DNA from: Scleroderma bovista
Lineage: Eukaryota; Basidiomycota; Agaricomycetes; Boletales; Sclerodermataceae
DNA: 38,849 bases
Assembly: GCA_037178675.1 (NCBI GenBank)
Contig: JAYMGJ010000442.1
Location: 1 to 38,849, forward strand
Direction of reading: 5' to 3'
Below the pieces are notes generated by a model. It searched no databases, was not told the origin of the DNA, and worked only from the letters and a program-made list of their open reading frames with translations. The position numbers and the translations under genes were made by a program. Positions 11,171 to 21,765 of this stretch are shown here, one piece after another; the stretch's first letter is position 1; each line of letters starts with the position of its first letter.

Positions 11171-11843
11171 TCAAGCTGTAGTGTCTTGCTTGAACCGTGG
11201 TGAGTCTCCGCATGCTGTCTCGTCGCCCTCGTTGACTCCACCGGCCTCGTTTGCCAGTTCAACATTCTGTATGGCCATCTTGTCAACCCCCTCGGTGACC
11301 ATTGACGGCTCAACCACTTCCAGTGTCCCGTCCATTTCATCTGCCGTCACGATGATCGCCACCTCGCTCGCATTCGGGTGCCTCTTCATTTGGGAACCTT
11401 TCCGATGTCTCTTGCAGCTCTTGTGGCATTTTTCGCACCTCTTATGGCGTATTTGATACACCAGGTAGTCTTCTTTGGCTGACGTTGCCGCTGCGACGTT
11501 GACGGTTTCGCGTGTAGAAATATTTGGATTCACGTGAATTGCATCTGCGCGTCCGACGCTGTCGCCCATCATCGACGTGTGCAGGTCTTCACGTTTGACA
11601 CGTTCGTTGTCGACATTCTCGGTGACTCGATCTTTGTCGTGGAGATCTTCAATGCATGGTAAGCCTTCGCTGACAGCCCCCTGCGAGTCCAACTTGGCGT
11701 CTTTGCGACACGCAATTGTTATGATCTGCGGACTGGCCTCTCTTGTCACCGGCCTCACTCACGAGCGTCACAATACCCACATCCTTGCATTCGACCTTTA
11801 TGCTGAGTTCTCGTGTCCGATAACGCCGCCGCTGCATCTCCAT
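11171..11843 (-). CDS. Hypothetical protein with a Cys/Lys-rich basic motif
   Basis: I do not recognise this gene. From ATG at 11843 the frame reads MEMQRRRYRTREL; a possible 37-bp intron (11762-11726, GTGAGT...CCGCAG) joins it in phase to a long exon ending at 11171, giving about 211 residues. The long frame has no ATG of its own at its 5' end, which supports splicing, although 37 bp is short. The middle carries a basic cluster with three cysteines (RCEKCHKSCKRHRKGSQMKR, C-x2-C-x3-C), which could bind nucleic acid or metal. The C-terminal third is acidic and Val/Glu-rich (EVVEPSMVTEGVDKM). Further exons may lie below 11171. A chance open frame in a GC-rich stretch cannot be excluded. Confidence 0.4.
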
Positions 11844-12125
11844 CTCAGTGCCATACAGCCACGATGCCTACTAGTATATTTACATTACTGTAGTGACCTC
11901 TGACAATTTTTAATTCTCTAGTTCACAATGAATGTACAGTTGAGTATCTCACTATGCATAACATTACTGTGCATAAAACCTCACCATGCATGGCGAGGCC
12001 TTGGGACCAACCTCGTCCCCACTAAATTATGCAAAAAAATATTGTACTGCATGATACATATGAAATTTTGGGGTTTATGCATTATTATATTTGGAAATTA
12101 GGGTGGTTGGAGGTGTCATGCCCAT

Positions 12126-12430
12126 GTGCTTGGTGGCTCTGGGACAAAAGAAATTGACATTTCTGGTTCAATCATGCCACCTGAAACTGTTAAGGTGCAC
12201 AAGCCTTGCACCATCTCTAAGCCATACAACCACCAAGCTTCAAAAGCCACCCCTGTGGGTTCTCAGCCACCTCTGAAGACTTCTGCAGTCAAACTGAAGA
12301 CACAGCATGGCCGTAACAATCTCACTCAGTGCACACTGGCTGCCAGTTGTGGCTTACCATGGCCAGCACCACTGTTGGGGAAAGGGAACATCAGCAATTT
12401 GTCGAATGTCTGAAGTGTCTGGGACAGACA
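12126..12430 (+). pseudogene. Possible relic of a CENP-B/Tigger-type transposase N-terminus
   Basis: A 95-residue frame contains LKTQHGRNNLTQ, and the next frame continues LPVVAYHGQH. Together these resemble the start of the helix-turn-helix domain in fungal pogo/Tigger-like transposases (a pattern near NLTLSDW followed by VVAY). The domain is split across two frames and no DDE catalytic part follows, so if real it is a short decayed relic. The match is from memory and weak. Confidence 0.3.
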
Positions 12431-13159
12431 GTATCAGACATGTCAGACACATCAGGTGTGTTCCTTTCTGGGTCAGACATCATTGTCTGGAATCTGTCTG
12501 GTCACAGTCTATTCAGACCACACCAGACAACAGCCAAATACACAACAGACACATTACAGGTTCAGCCCAGCCTATTTAGCAGGCCCCAGATCACGACAGA
12601 CATAGTAGCAATTAGGAATGTATCATTGGGGGCCACTCATACATATAATAGGTACCTGTAGTGCACACTGCGCAGTACTACAACACAGCTTCTAGTATTG
12701 TGGAAGCTAAGTGTGGAGTTACTCCTTGTCCACCAGGCCGTCCGACTGACGAGCGATCAGGGAAGCCGAAATGTTGAGATCGTGTGCATGTGGGAGTCAC
12801 TGATCAGCAGTTAGGTCAGTGGCAATGTCAATACGGGTGAGATAGAGCATCATCACTGTTGTCATCTGTCACCTGTGGCAGTGACCCTGGTCGTTTTAAT
12901 GCACTCGTGGGGGTTCTGGGTGATCATGCAGCTGGGTCTGTATTGTGGTGTGAATAGTGCAAGCAGAAGCTGGCGATGATAGGTGCTCGTTTCAGAGTCC
13001 AGTTGAGTCGAGGGGTTGTTGTTCGAATGTCTGGCTCTGCACTCGTTCGTGCTGGCTTGGAGTGCATTTGGTGAGGCTAGCCTAGGCTGTGTTCATGTCT
13101 CGACTAACTGGGGTTGTGCTGGGACCTACAATCTGTGAGCTGCAGTCCTCAAGTGGATG
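12431..13159. other. Gene-free stretch with CAGACA/TGTCTG-rich segment
   Basis: Between 12416 and 12540 the words CAGACA, GTCTGG and TCAGACA recur many times without a fixed period. A second, similarly TGTCTG-rich stretch lies near 37970-38070. The remainder (12560-13159) shows no long frame, no repeat and no RNA gene that I can support. Confidence 0.4.
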
Positions 13160-13790
13160 TCATTGAGGGAGTGATTTGACTTTCCACATCAATCCTGGCA
13201 TCATGCTGGCTGCACAGATGAGGTAGTAATGGTAGTGATCACAGTCGGTTGGGTGGCTGTTATTGTTGTCACAGTGGTGATCGTGCTGGTGCTGGTTGTC
13301 AGTGGTCTTGGTCATCATTATTGAGGTGGTGGTGGTGATCATGCTGGTGGTCCTGGTTGCTTCGATGGACATCATCATAGCGGTGCTAGGTGATCATGCA
13401 ACTGGCAGGTGTGAATAGTAGTCTGGTCGAGTGGTGGGGTTGACTTGGTGCGAGTTCATCAGGGTTGTTGGCTGGGTTGTCGTTCGTATGTGTGGGGTGT
13501 TGTGCTGGGACCACGATCCTAAAGTGGATGCTGTTGAGCCAGTGGATTTGATTGCATGGTGGTGGTAGTGCCATCGTCGTCATCTTTGTTCGAGTGGTTG
13601 GAGTGCTGAATGCCATTGTTGTTGTTGGTGGTGGTGGTGGTGGTTGTGGTGAATGTCATTGTTCGTGTGATGGTGATCCAGCTGTCGCATCACGTCATGC
13701 TGGTAGTACAGTGGTGGTGGTGGCCATTGTTGTCCTTATCATTGTTGACTGCATAGCAGTGTGGTACCTGTTGTCGTGATGCTCGTATCA
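13160..13790 (+). repeat. Degenerate GTGGTG/GTT-rich low-complexity stretch
   Basis: G- and T-rich words (GGTGGTGGTGGTG, TTGTTGTTGG, GTGATCATGCTGG) recur irregularly. The composition resembles the clearer arrays at 33720-34400 and 36955-37545, but no fixed long period is visible here. Frames on either strand (His/Asn/Thr-rich or Val/Gly-rich) are products of the composition. Confidence 0.6.
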
Positions 13791-13894
13791 TTGAAACCTG
13801 GGAGCAGTTGGGTGACCAGGCCAAGGTCCTGGTGGTGAGCATTGAGGAAAAAAAGTTCAACATGCTGATGTAATCACACATCCCCAAATTTTGC

Positions 13895-14594
13895 CTAAGT
13901 CTCATCGATCTCAGAGTCACTGGCATCGGCGTATCTCCCATATGCATCACCACCACCATCTGTCTTGATCTCGACGTCTCCCACCGCCGTTTTTTCTACC
14001 ATCCGCATCCAGACTCATCCAAAGACAAATGTGTGGCTCATGGTGCCCAGGGCTTTGGCGGCGCACTTCCGCAGTAGGAATGCACTGGCATCTGCAACGC
14101 CAACTCATCTCCATCGTTTGCAGCAAGCCTGGGGCACCTTTCATGCCAGCTCCATCCACAGGACCACCAATGCAGGCCTGAAAAGTCAGTGAGTATCCTT
14201 GACCACACTCGATCGCGTCTCCAACACCTCTGTTACAGAATTTGTTCCCTATCATTATGATATCCTTTTCTCCTACCACCCTCATAATGATGTACAATGT
14301 CAAGCACTTCCTCTAAGAATCTGTGTGAGTTCCTCCTGTCGTCGGGACTTCGCTCACCATGTACATACACCTCACAGGTTCCAGACTTCATCAATTGCCC
14401 ATGAATGTGCTGCAACAGCAGGAAATCCCTGTGCTGAAGATGTTCTGCATATTGATGGTGGGATCCTACAGCATTGGGAGCGGCATCCACACCAGGATCA
14501 TCAAGTGGACTTGGTGCCCTTTAGCATTGTTTTGACCAGTGCAGCCAGTGGCTGATCACCATCACCACCACCATCCGTCTCGATCTCAACACCT
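13895..14594 (-). pseudogene. 3' part of a decayed minus-strand gene (family unknown)
   Basis: The clearest piece is an open frame at 14490-14233 (HLQHRDFLLLQHIHGQLMKS, RFLEEVLDIVHHYEGG). It ends at a good donor, and an intron with branch-like CTCACTGAC and TTTTCAG acceptor would join it to LPALVVLWMELA, then, past a stop, LLRKCAAKALGTMSHTFVFG and an acidic end (DASDSEIDET, stop at 13895-13897). Several in-frame stops interrupt these blocks. The segment just right of it (VEIETDGGGDGDQPLAALVK, about 14580-14520) resembles the gene's own 3' end (VEIKTDGGGDAYG, about 13980-13940), so a short internal duplication may exist. The gene is cut at 14595-14599 by a B-type LTR; pieces further along the same strand at 16700-17510 may belong to it. 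Confidence 0.5.
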
Positions 14595-15122
14595 ACCGCT
14601 GTCACGCACCAAACAGGTTTGGTACAGTGAACATGGAAGATAATGCCTATATTGAATGATCCTTATGCGAAGGATAAGCATGATGGACCCTCATTGTAGC
14701 CATCTATCGCACAAGAAGACTATCCTGATGCGAGAGATGAATGCCAATGCAGACAGTCATCTATCACACGAGAACCGCCAAGAAGCAGAAGAAACTGAAG
14801 GAATAACGTCAATTGTGGTATGAGAAAGGAATGCACACGTCTACAGTCCAACTCCCATACCAGAACGATCAAAGAAGCCAAAGAATTGATGGAGAAATGA
14901 AGGAGAAAGAGAAGAAATGATTTTTAGCACCCAAATGTCATTTTTAGGCACCCAGTGCCGATATTTTGAATAGCTCCATTGTTTCTGAAGCTATCAGGCA
15001 TGTGACTATACCGTCAGAAGCCTAGAACGTGGTCTATCTGCTTGTCAAGTTCCAATGCAAATCCGTTCATTTCCCACAGAGATATTCCCCCTGCAATCCA
15101 GACCTTCGCTTCATCGCTCACT

Positions 15123-15515
15123 ATGGAGTCCATATTTTCTCTGGATCATTTCTCCGCTATTGCTGCAGATCTCCACTATGTCCTGCTCTTAGGACAGCCT
15201 CTCCCAGAGTTCCCGTGCACTGCCTGGCACATATCTTCCCAGCCTGCTCCCTCAGTCCCTCTCGTTCTCAGTCAGCACGTTCTCCTCATCAGTCCTGCGT
15301 CAAGGACGTACTTTGGTCATCTTAGGTCTATTGTCAAGCTTGAGAAGTCTTCTCTGGTCATCTCTGTGTCCCCTGAGCCCTCAGCCTATGGTCCCTTCCT
15401 CCCAGATACTTGCCATGTCCATCTTCCTCTGTCGTTCGTCTCACTTCCCTGGATGTGTCGAATTCAATACTCTATCCGCTTCCCTACTTTCAGACGACGT
15501 CCCCCAGCACCATGA
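15123..15515 (+). CDS. Conserved ORF inside the family-B LTR, copy 1
   Basis: A 130-residue frame from the ATG at 15123; the open frame extends upstream to 15042 without ATG. It reads FSLDHFSAIAADLHYVLLLG, then QPLPEFPCTAWHISSQPAPS, and ends near LPW. Copy 2 of the LTR (27054-27383) encodes the same frame with about three quarters of residues identical, no indel across about 330 bp, and mostly conservative changes. I recognise no domain. There is no signal peptide or clear membrane segment, although a hydrophobic core (YVLLLG, VPLVLSQHVLLIS) is present. The frame lies in the part of the LTR upstream of its promoter. It could be an accessory protein of the element or a captured host fragment. 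Confidence 0.5.
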   Translation: MESIFSLDHFSAIAADLHYVLLLGQPLPEFPCTAWHISSQPAPSVPLVLSQHVLLISPASRTYFGHLRSIVKLEKSSLVISVSPEPSAYGPFLPDTCHVHLPLSFVSLPWMCRIQYSIRFPTFRRRPPAP

Positions 15516-16127
15516 CAGTTATTCCCCCACTTTATAGTGCTATTAGGAAGAAGAACCCCCTCTCGTTCTTTCCCAGAAGAGAGCTTGTCAAGGGAGCCCG
15601 TGGTTGTGCTTCAGCAGCGCTAGAACACATGCACTATACCTTAGTGTATGCTGCCCCCCCAAAAAGACCTCTGGACCCCTGGTACCCTTCTTGTGGCTGT
15701 TTTGTCTCGTATCAATCCCCCTATTAATCTCAGATCTTCCCCATTGTTGTCCCATCAAATTCCTGATGGTACACAGCCCCCTATCAAACTTCTTAGGCTG
15801 TGCATCAATGACTCCTTCTGCTGTGCAGTGACTCATCCCTTGCTTACTGATGCTCTCTTGTCATCAGTATTACTCTATCCCTTTCGCATTTTTGGTATAT
15901 TACTCAGCTGATGACTCACTCCCTTACCAATCAATCTTGTCATGCAGCTTACTCATTCCTTTACTCAGCAGCTTATTCATGCTCCCTATGCTTACTCATT
16001 CCTGCTTATCCCTTGCTTACTGATCGCTTACAAACCCCTTACAAAGCTCTTACCAATCCCTTACCAATCCTTGACAAATTCTGCTTACTCCCTTCTCTTT
16101 TTGTACTTTAATGCTGTGCCCCCCCAT

Positions 16128-16156
16128 GTATTTAAACCCCTGGGCTCAGCCCAGTG
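16128..16156 (+). promoter_or_regulatory. Core-promoter-like segment of the B LTR, copy 1
   Basis: TATTTAAACCCC is followed by the inverted repeat GGGCTCAGCCC. The corresponding place in copy 2 (28836-28862) has a perfect TATATAAACC followed by GCAGCCAAAGGCTGC. Two diverged copies keeping a TATA box followed by a small hairpin supports this as the LTR promoter. Confidence 0.5.
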
Positions 16157-16699
16157 AAAAGACCCAATTTGCACGAAATTATCCCTCTCTCAGACTCTCT
16201 CAGTCAGTATCCCCTCAGTTCTTTGAGTCTTGTAGGCTTCAGTGAAGGTCTAAAGGCTCTAATATCTCAAGTTTATTCAATCCATTCAAGTCCAAGTATT
16301 TCTCTAGGCTCAAGCGGAGTCTAGCCAGTCAATCCTTCATCTCTCATTGCTTCTGGACGTCAGGAGCCCCCTTGTCCCCTTGCTGCACCAATCTCTAGGT
16401 GTAGTATCGCTGTTTCAGCCTCAGTCAACCCAATCCCCGCTTTGACACTTCCTAGGCTTTAGGAAGAGTCCAGACCCCTATCCCCTTTGTCTTCTATTAC
16501 TCCTGTACCCCAGGAGTATCCTGCATCATTGTCTGCATCACCCTGTTGGTGTAGATCCCCTTCCCCCCTCCTCAGCACATCCTCTCTGGACACCATGGAG
16601 GTAAACCACCACTCGCACATATTCGTAGTCCTTTGTTGGTGTTGTGTTTGGGTTATTACTCTGACCCAAATCCACACTTTGACTCACACCGCGTCGCTT

Positions 16700-17511
16700 C
16701 TGAACCAGGAACATCACCAGTTGTAGGCACGGCATCAGAAATGGAAGTGGCTGATGGGGCAGCTGATGGAGCAGCTGATGGGGCAACTGATGGGGCAACT
16801 GATGGGGCTATAGAAGATGTCGACCGCTGGACACAATGGTGTGCAATATGCCCAGGCTTAGCTTTTTTGATCTGTCCACAGATCCTCTCGTCATCAATGG
16901 CAGTGACAGATGTCTAGACTTATTGAGTCATCACGGTGAAGCGAGATGAGACAATAAATGATTGACCTTGCTTGTCACTCAATGTGTTCCAACTATCTCT
17001 TCCACCATCGTGTCCCCTTCTTCATTTATGGTGTTGAACTCGGAGCCAAGCTCACTATCATCATCTTGTTGGCTGGTACACTTTCACTTCAGGTTAACGG
17101 CATCTACGTCCTGAGCCTCTACGCCAAAATGTTCAAAGTTGCTATCTTCATAATTGAAGTCGATTGCTGGTTCATCCTATTACCGAGGTCAGCTTGCAGG
17201 ATGACACAAGACAGTGATAAAAATAATACAACTCACCGGGGTTGGACTACTGTTCATGAATCTCCTCATTTGTTCCCACTCCTCAATTGAAGTCGGAGGG
17301 TCAATGGGAAAGCTATGCCATGATGACGCTGGGGTGGCCGGCCGTTTCCAACGAGGGAATGTATGGTGAGCTTGAGCTTTCCCCTTTGGTGTTGTGGCTG
17401 ACAATACATCTTGGTTTCAGTTCATGATCTCACCCTTGAGGGTACCGTCGTCTTCGCTGAGGATTGATTTCAAGTTGATAAAGTGTAGAGTAGATTCAGT
17501 CAGTAGCAACA
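16700..17511 (-). pseudogene. Decayed minus-strand gene pieces, low-complexity and acidic segments
   Basis: From ATG at about 17511 a frame reads HFINLKSILSEDDGTLK. An intron-like gap (GTGAGATC...TTGTCAG) joins it in phase to ATTPKGKAQAHHTFPRWKRP and TSIEEWEQMRRFMNSSPTP. A second intron (GTGAGTTG...GTAATAG) leads in phase to an acidic exon (DFNYEDSNFEHFGVEAQDVD), then one TGA and more acidic residues (SELGSEFNTINEEGD). Further down, 16811-16752 encodes a five-fold 12-bp repeat giving Ala-Pro-Ser runs. Stops interrupt the rest. I do not recognise the family. The pieces lie between the three-exon gene split by element C and the 13895-14594 pieces, all on one strand, so they may be parts of one long dismembered gene. 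Confidence 0.45.
16752..16811 (+). repeat. 12-bp tandem repeat, five copies
   Basis: GCTGATGGGGCA and close variants occur five times in a row. On the minus strand this codes a repeated four-residue unit (Ala/Val-Ala-Pro-Ser) inside the decayed gene described above. Confidence 0.85.
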
Positions 17512-17667
17512 TCAATGGTAAGAATCAAAGATGCACAGCATGCGATCCGATTTCTTCTCACGTGCCTCATTGACAACACGCACTGGCAATGCGGCCGCAC
17601 TTTGCTTGCAGGCTTCCTGAATCGCTCCTCGTAACTTGAACTTGGTCCCCTCGACATCCTTTGATGC
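17512..17667 (-). pseudogene. 3' fragment (end of exon 3) of the gene split by element C
   Basis: This is the downstream piece of the gene whose start lies at 25850. It reads SKDVEGTKFKLRGAIQEACK, then PVRVVNEAREKKSDRMLCIF and a stop at 17512-17514. The last five bases, GATGC (17663-17667), are the target duplication of element C. Joined after the exon-3 fragment at 25372-25351, with one duplication copy counted, the frame runs without a break and totals 178 codons plus stop. Confidence 0.75.
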
Positions 17668-18998
17668 TGTCATATCCATACTTTTCCAGTCGCAACTCCG
17701 GTCTAACCATGGCCCGCCTGACCTCTCCTTAGGCATAGATGCAACTCCGGATCTAGTCCGGCCATCTCCAGCCCTATAGCTGCACTCCAGCTCAACTCCG
17801 GTCACTACGTCCATCTCTGCCTCAGGACTAACCCCTGTCTCCCTACAGACAGATCCGCGGTCTAACTCCTCCGTGTCGGACCTGTACCTACCACTAGTTG
17901 CTACTCCGGTTTCAGTCCAGCTACTCCCTTAGCCTTGTCTGCGACATAGCCCAACTCCGGCTGGTACATCCAACTCCGGCTCAGTTCTGCTCCTGCTCCT
18001 GCTCCACTTCCTCTGTCAGGTCCACCAAAGGCTTAGGACATTTCCATGTCCAACTCCAGACCTTCCTCCGGCTACTCTGCCCTTCCTCCACCTGTGCACT
18101 CCCTCCGCTCGTGCACTCCCTCCGCTCTTGCACTTCCTCCGGTCGTGCACTTCCTCCGGTCGTGCACTTCCTCCGGTCGTGCACTTCCTCCGGTCCCACT
18201 TCCTCCGGTCCCACTTCCTCCGGTCCCACTTCCTCCGGTCCTGGACATCGCTCCGGACTTAACATTAGTTAAGTCCACCTCCAACCCTTACCTGTCCTCT
18301 TCCGACCTAGTTCCCTTTACTTCACTGTCCCTGCTTTTCCTCCATCGTCCCTGTATCTCTAGTTCCCCGTGTCTGCTCCCGCTCCAGTTTATTTTCCTGT
18401 ACCTGCTTTATTTTCCTGTCCGTTTCTGCTCTGTCCCTTGTCCCAACTAAGGTGTTTACTTGTCACCGTATATACTCACCCTAGTTCTCATTTACTATAT
18501 AAACTACTATACTCCAGCCTAGTAGTTTCCTTAGATCAAATCTCGACTAAGATACTCCCCACTCTGTACTACCCATTATGCTCTCCTAATCCATCTGTTC
18601 ATCTGAACTCCTGAACTCCGGCCAACTCTGGCCTCCGTCCTATCTCGTCCCCTTGGTCCTATGTCCGATCCTAGCAAGTCTCCTACTTGCACGAGGGCAA
18701 AAGCCACCTCTGTCCCAGACTCGACGCTAGACCTCTCAGGACTTATCCCACCTCTGGGATGTCCTTCGCTCCGGAAAAACTGCGCTCAACTCCGGACCAC
18801 TTTCCCGCGGTCCGGACTTACTCCGCAAAAACCCGGACTTACTCCCTGTGCTTCTCTAGTGCCCGGACTTCGTCCGTTTGACCCGGACTTGACTCTCCGC
18901 ACTAACTAGCACCTACTAGTGTCTGGACTTACCTCCTCATTAGTTCCCTGCACCTCTGGACCTCCTAGTAAGATCGTCGAGGAGAACCGGTCTTGACA
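17668..18998 (+). repeat. 5' LTR of element C
   Basis: 1331 bp, starting TGTCATATCC and ending GGTCTTGACA. It holds a minisatellite at about 18100-18245, with six 17-bp GTGCACTTCCTCCGGTC-type units and three 15-bp CCCACTTCCTCCGGT units. A TATA-like ACTATATAAACTAC near 18493 is probably the LTR promoter. Frames within it, such as GPTSSGPTSSG or GPEEVGPEEV repeats, come from the minisatellite. Confidence 0.92.
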
Positions 18999-20214
18999 GT
19001 AGATTTGATCTCACCAAAACTCGTGCAAGTTCATCCGCCATGGCTCTGAACTTACTGTCTCCGACAGTATGCATAAACCCACACTCTTTGTCTGTCACTC
19101 ACGTCCGGCCAACCTTGGCCACCGTACTCCTGAGCATCGCACTCTCTGACTTGTCCTACCCGGACTTTCCGCTCTGACCATCTCCGGTCGCCCACATTGA
19201 CTGGCAACTACTCCTGGACTTTGCTCTAAGTCCTTCGTACTTTATTTCCAATGACTGCTCTTCTTTAGGGCATCAACTCCGGCCACCCCTATCTTACTCC
19301 GGCTTTACAAACCCTTGTTTGGTCCGGACTTTTGAATTTCCGCACTCTGGTCCTTTTCTTTGGACTCGGAAACTCTCTGGCTGGCTCGGAAGTACTTGTC
19401 TACACTCTGTTGCCTTGGCTTGTCACCAGCTCTGCTGCCTGCACCTACCTTTGCCTTCCTTTGGCTGCGCTGACCCTCATCAACTCCGGACTTTTGATTT
19501 TCCGGCTTGTTGTTCCTTCTCCAGACTCAGAAACTCTCTGCTCCGCCTGGAAACCTTGTCCGCACTCTGCAGCCATACTTTGGCATCGTGTCTGTTGCCT
19601 CTGTCTGTCTCTTTCCTCCTTTTGTCTATCTAGACTCTTGGCTACTCCGGACTTTTGAATTTCCGGCTTTCCATCCTTTCTCCAGCATCGGAAACCCTCA
19701 GCTTTATCTGGAAATCATTGTCTATGCTCTGTAGCCATCTCCAGGCATTGTATCTGCTGTCCTCGTCTGCTCCCTTGCCTTCAGCAATTTCGGACATCAT
19801 ATCCTGTCTCTCTGCAGCTACTCGGGTGTCTAACACCTTGGTACTCCGGCATCTTGGTCCGCTCCGGCTCCCCAACTCCACTGGAAGTACTCCGCAGTGC
19901 TTTGGAACACTCTATAACCAACTCCGATGTTTTAGCTCAAAACTCTGGTCGCCCTACTGTTCACTTGGGCTTCCTCTAGTCAAAATGTCACTTCTTGCAC
20001 TCGGAACTCTTTCCACTCTGTGGAAACTCCAGCCAACTCCAGACCTATGCAGCAGGCCATCCACTAGTCTTTGCTCCCTACCTTTGCTCTTGACAGTCTT
20101 GTGTCTGTCCTTCTGTCTGTCCTCTCTGTCTGTTCTTTCCAGTCGCTCTTTTCACCATTGACACTCTTGTCTGTGGTATCTAGACCTTGTCCAGTCATCT
20201 CTTGTGCACCACAC

Positions 20215-20610
20215 ACTAACTCCGGTTGTGTCTTGTGGTTGCACACCAACTCCGGTCAACTCCTGTAGTTGTGCACTAACTCCGGTCACTCCTTGTGGCT
20301 GCGCACTAACTCCGGTCAACTCCTGTGATTGTGCACTAACTCCGGTCACCTCCTGTGACCTGCATACTACCTTTACTAGTTGCCTTCTGTGCCCAGTGCA
20401 CCAACTCTTGTCATCTCCTGTGGCTGTGCACTAACTCCGGTCAACTCCTGTGGTTGCACACTAACTCCGGTCACCTCCTGTGCCCTGTGTGCTAACTCCA
20501 GTTGCCTTCTGTGCCCAGTACACTAACTCCAGTCATCTCCTGTGGCTGCGCACCAACTCCAGTCACTTCCTGTGCCCTGTGTGCTAACTCCGGTCACATC
20601 TCCACCTGAT
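20215..20610 (+). repeat. 30-bp tandem repeat inside element C
   Basis: About a dozen degenerate units built on CTAACTCCGGTCAACTCCTG followed by TGGTTGTGCA. The middle units at 20400 and 20500-20560 carry ACTCTTG or ACTCCAG instead of ACTCCGG. Confidence 0.8.
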
Positions 20611-21696
20611 CGCTTGGTATCTCTGGACTTTTTCCACCTACCCGGACTAATAGGCTTTGCTGTTACCCATCGGAAACCCCTATTTCCGGAACTCCGGCAC
20701 TGTCCTGCCATCCAGTCTGTCATTCTGACCCCTTTTGCCTGCCTCTGACTATCTTGTCAACCTCTGAGTCTGTCCTTTCTGAAATTGTCAACTCCGGTCG
20801 TCTCCACTCCTCTGGCATCGTCGCACAAACTCTCTCCGTGCCCCTGCGCACACCTCTGTGTCTCTGCACACAAACCTTCGTGCTCTTTTGCACAATCCGC
20901 ACCTCCGGTGCAATCTGGTGCTATATGCACAAATCTGTGCCTCCGTGCACAACCCTCGCTCGGGAACTACTAATAGGAGTAACTTCGAAACATAACATAC
21001 CACCTACGAGGATCCATTGATCAATTAGGTATTGGTTTGTATTATCACCGAATACCTTGCAGTGTTTGCCAAGCCCCTGACGTCACCCCCTGGGAACCTA
21101 GTTTCCAAAACTCCGGAATTTACTTCTGCCTCCTGCTCTCTCTGACCCCTTGTCGACTAGCCAGTTGAACTCCTGGTAACTCTGGGCAAACCCACCTGCT
21201 TCTATCCAGCTTGCGATGGCTAACCCCCATGACTGCAATCTAACTCTGAAAGCAACTCCGGTTCTTCCTTGATTGGAAGGAACCACCTCCGCTCGGAAAC
21301 CACCCACTACCACCCAAGACCTTGTCTTCAGTTTCACCAACTTGGACTCACCCTTCCATTCACTACTCTCTTGTCTCCATATACCTAGGCTACCTCTCGT
21401 CACCATCCCTGACTACTCCGAGTAACTCCGGTTGTTGTCCACCTGGACAACTGCACTCTGTGCTATTCTGCTCCGGACCTCTTTGTCAAAACTCCGGACT
21501 TTGTAATCACTACTCCGGACCATTCTTGTCAATACTCCGGACCTTGTTGTCAAAACTCCGGATTTTACTCACTCCACAGCACCATCCTCTGCTGTTCTGC
21601 CTAACCCGCTTTGTGCTTGCTAGCCCCAAGTGTCACTTTGGTGCATCAGCACTACCTGCTCTCTTACCTGGCCATCTGGTGCTTTGACCCCATTAC

Positions 21697-21765
21697 CCTG
21701 AGGGTAGACTATGGGACGTCTACCCAAAGAAGGGGATAAGGGCTTCGCCCCAGCCAACCTTTAGT
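21697..21765 (+). pseudogene. Gypsy pol relic in element C
   Basis: ATGGGACGTCTACCCAAAG and the following AAGGGGATAAGGGCTTCGCC match element A at about 2314-2358, which codes RRWDVYPKEGDSGYA between RNase H and integrase. A base is missing in the relic, so the frame is lost. It is the only piece of pol I can recognise in element C, and it shows that C descends from a gypsy element. Confidence 0.65.

Larger units (their letters stand above)
14600..16688 (+). mobile_element. Solo long LTR, family B, copy 1
   Basis: It starts TGTCACGCACC, ends GACTCACA, and is about 2.09 kb. ACCGC precedes it (14595-14599), and ACCGC follows if the last A is shared (16688-16692). That gives a 4-5 bp target duplication. 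It aligns over its length with copy 2 (26434-29396) despite many indels. LTR-like signals near the 3' side include a TATA-like ATTTAAACC and a GGGCTCAGCCC inverted repeat around 16130-16155. Close to its 5' end the palindromic pair CACCAAAC/GTTTGGT can form a hairpin. No pol sequence lies on either side, so I call it a solo LTR. About 2 kb is long for an LTR. Confidence 0.7.

Noticed and set aside
10864..11456. Plus-strand frames of 105-191 codons
   Set aside because: They mirror the minus-strand gene and the GC-rich stretch and have no protein-like features.
17512..17814. 100-residue gene starting at 17814
   Set aside because: Its first half is LTR sequence of element C; only the part below 17667 is host coding sequence.
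17898..18450. Repeat proteins (GPTSSGPTSS and GPEEVGPEEV) in the C LTRs
   Set aside because: They translate the 15-bp minisatellite within the LTR, and unit numbers change between copies.
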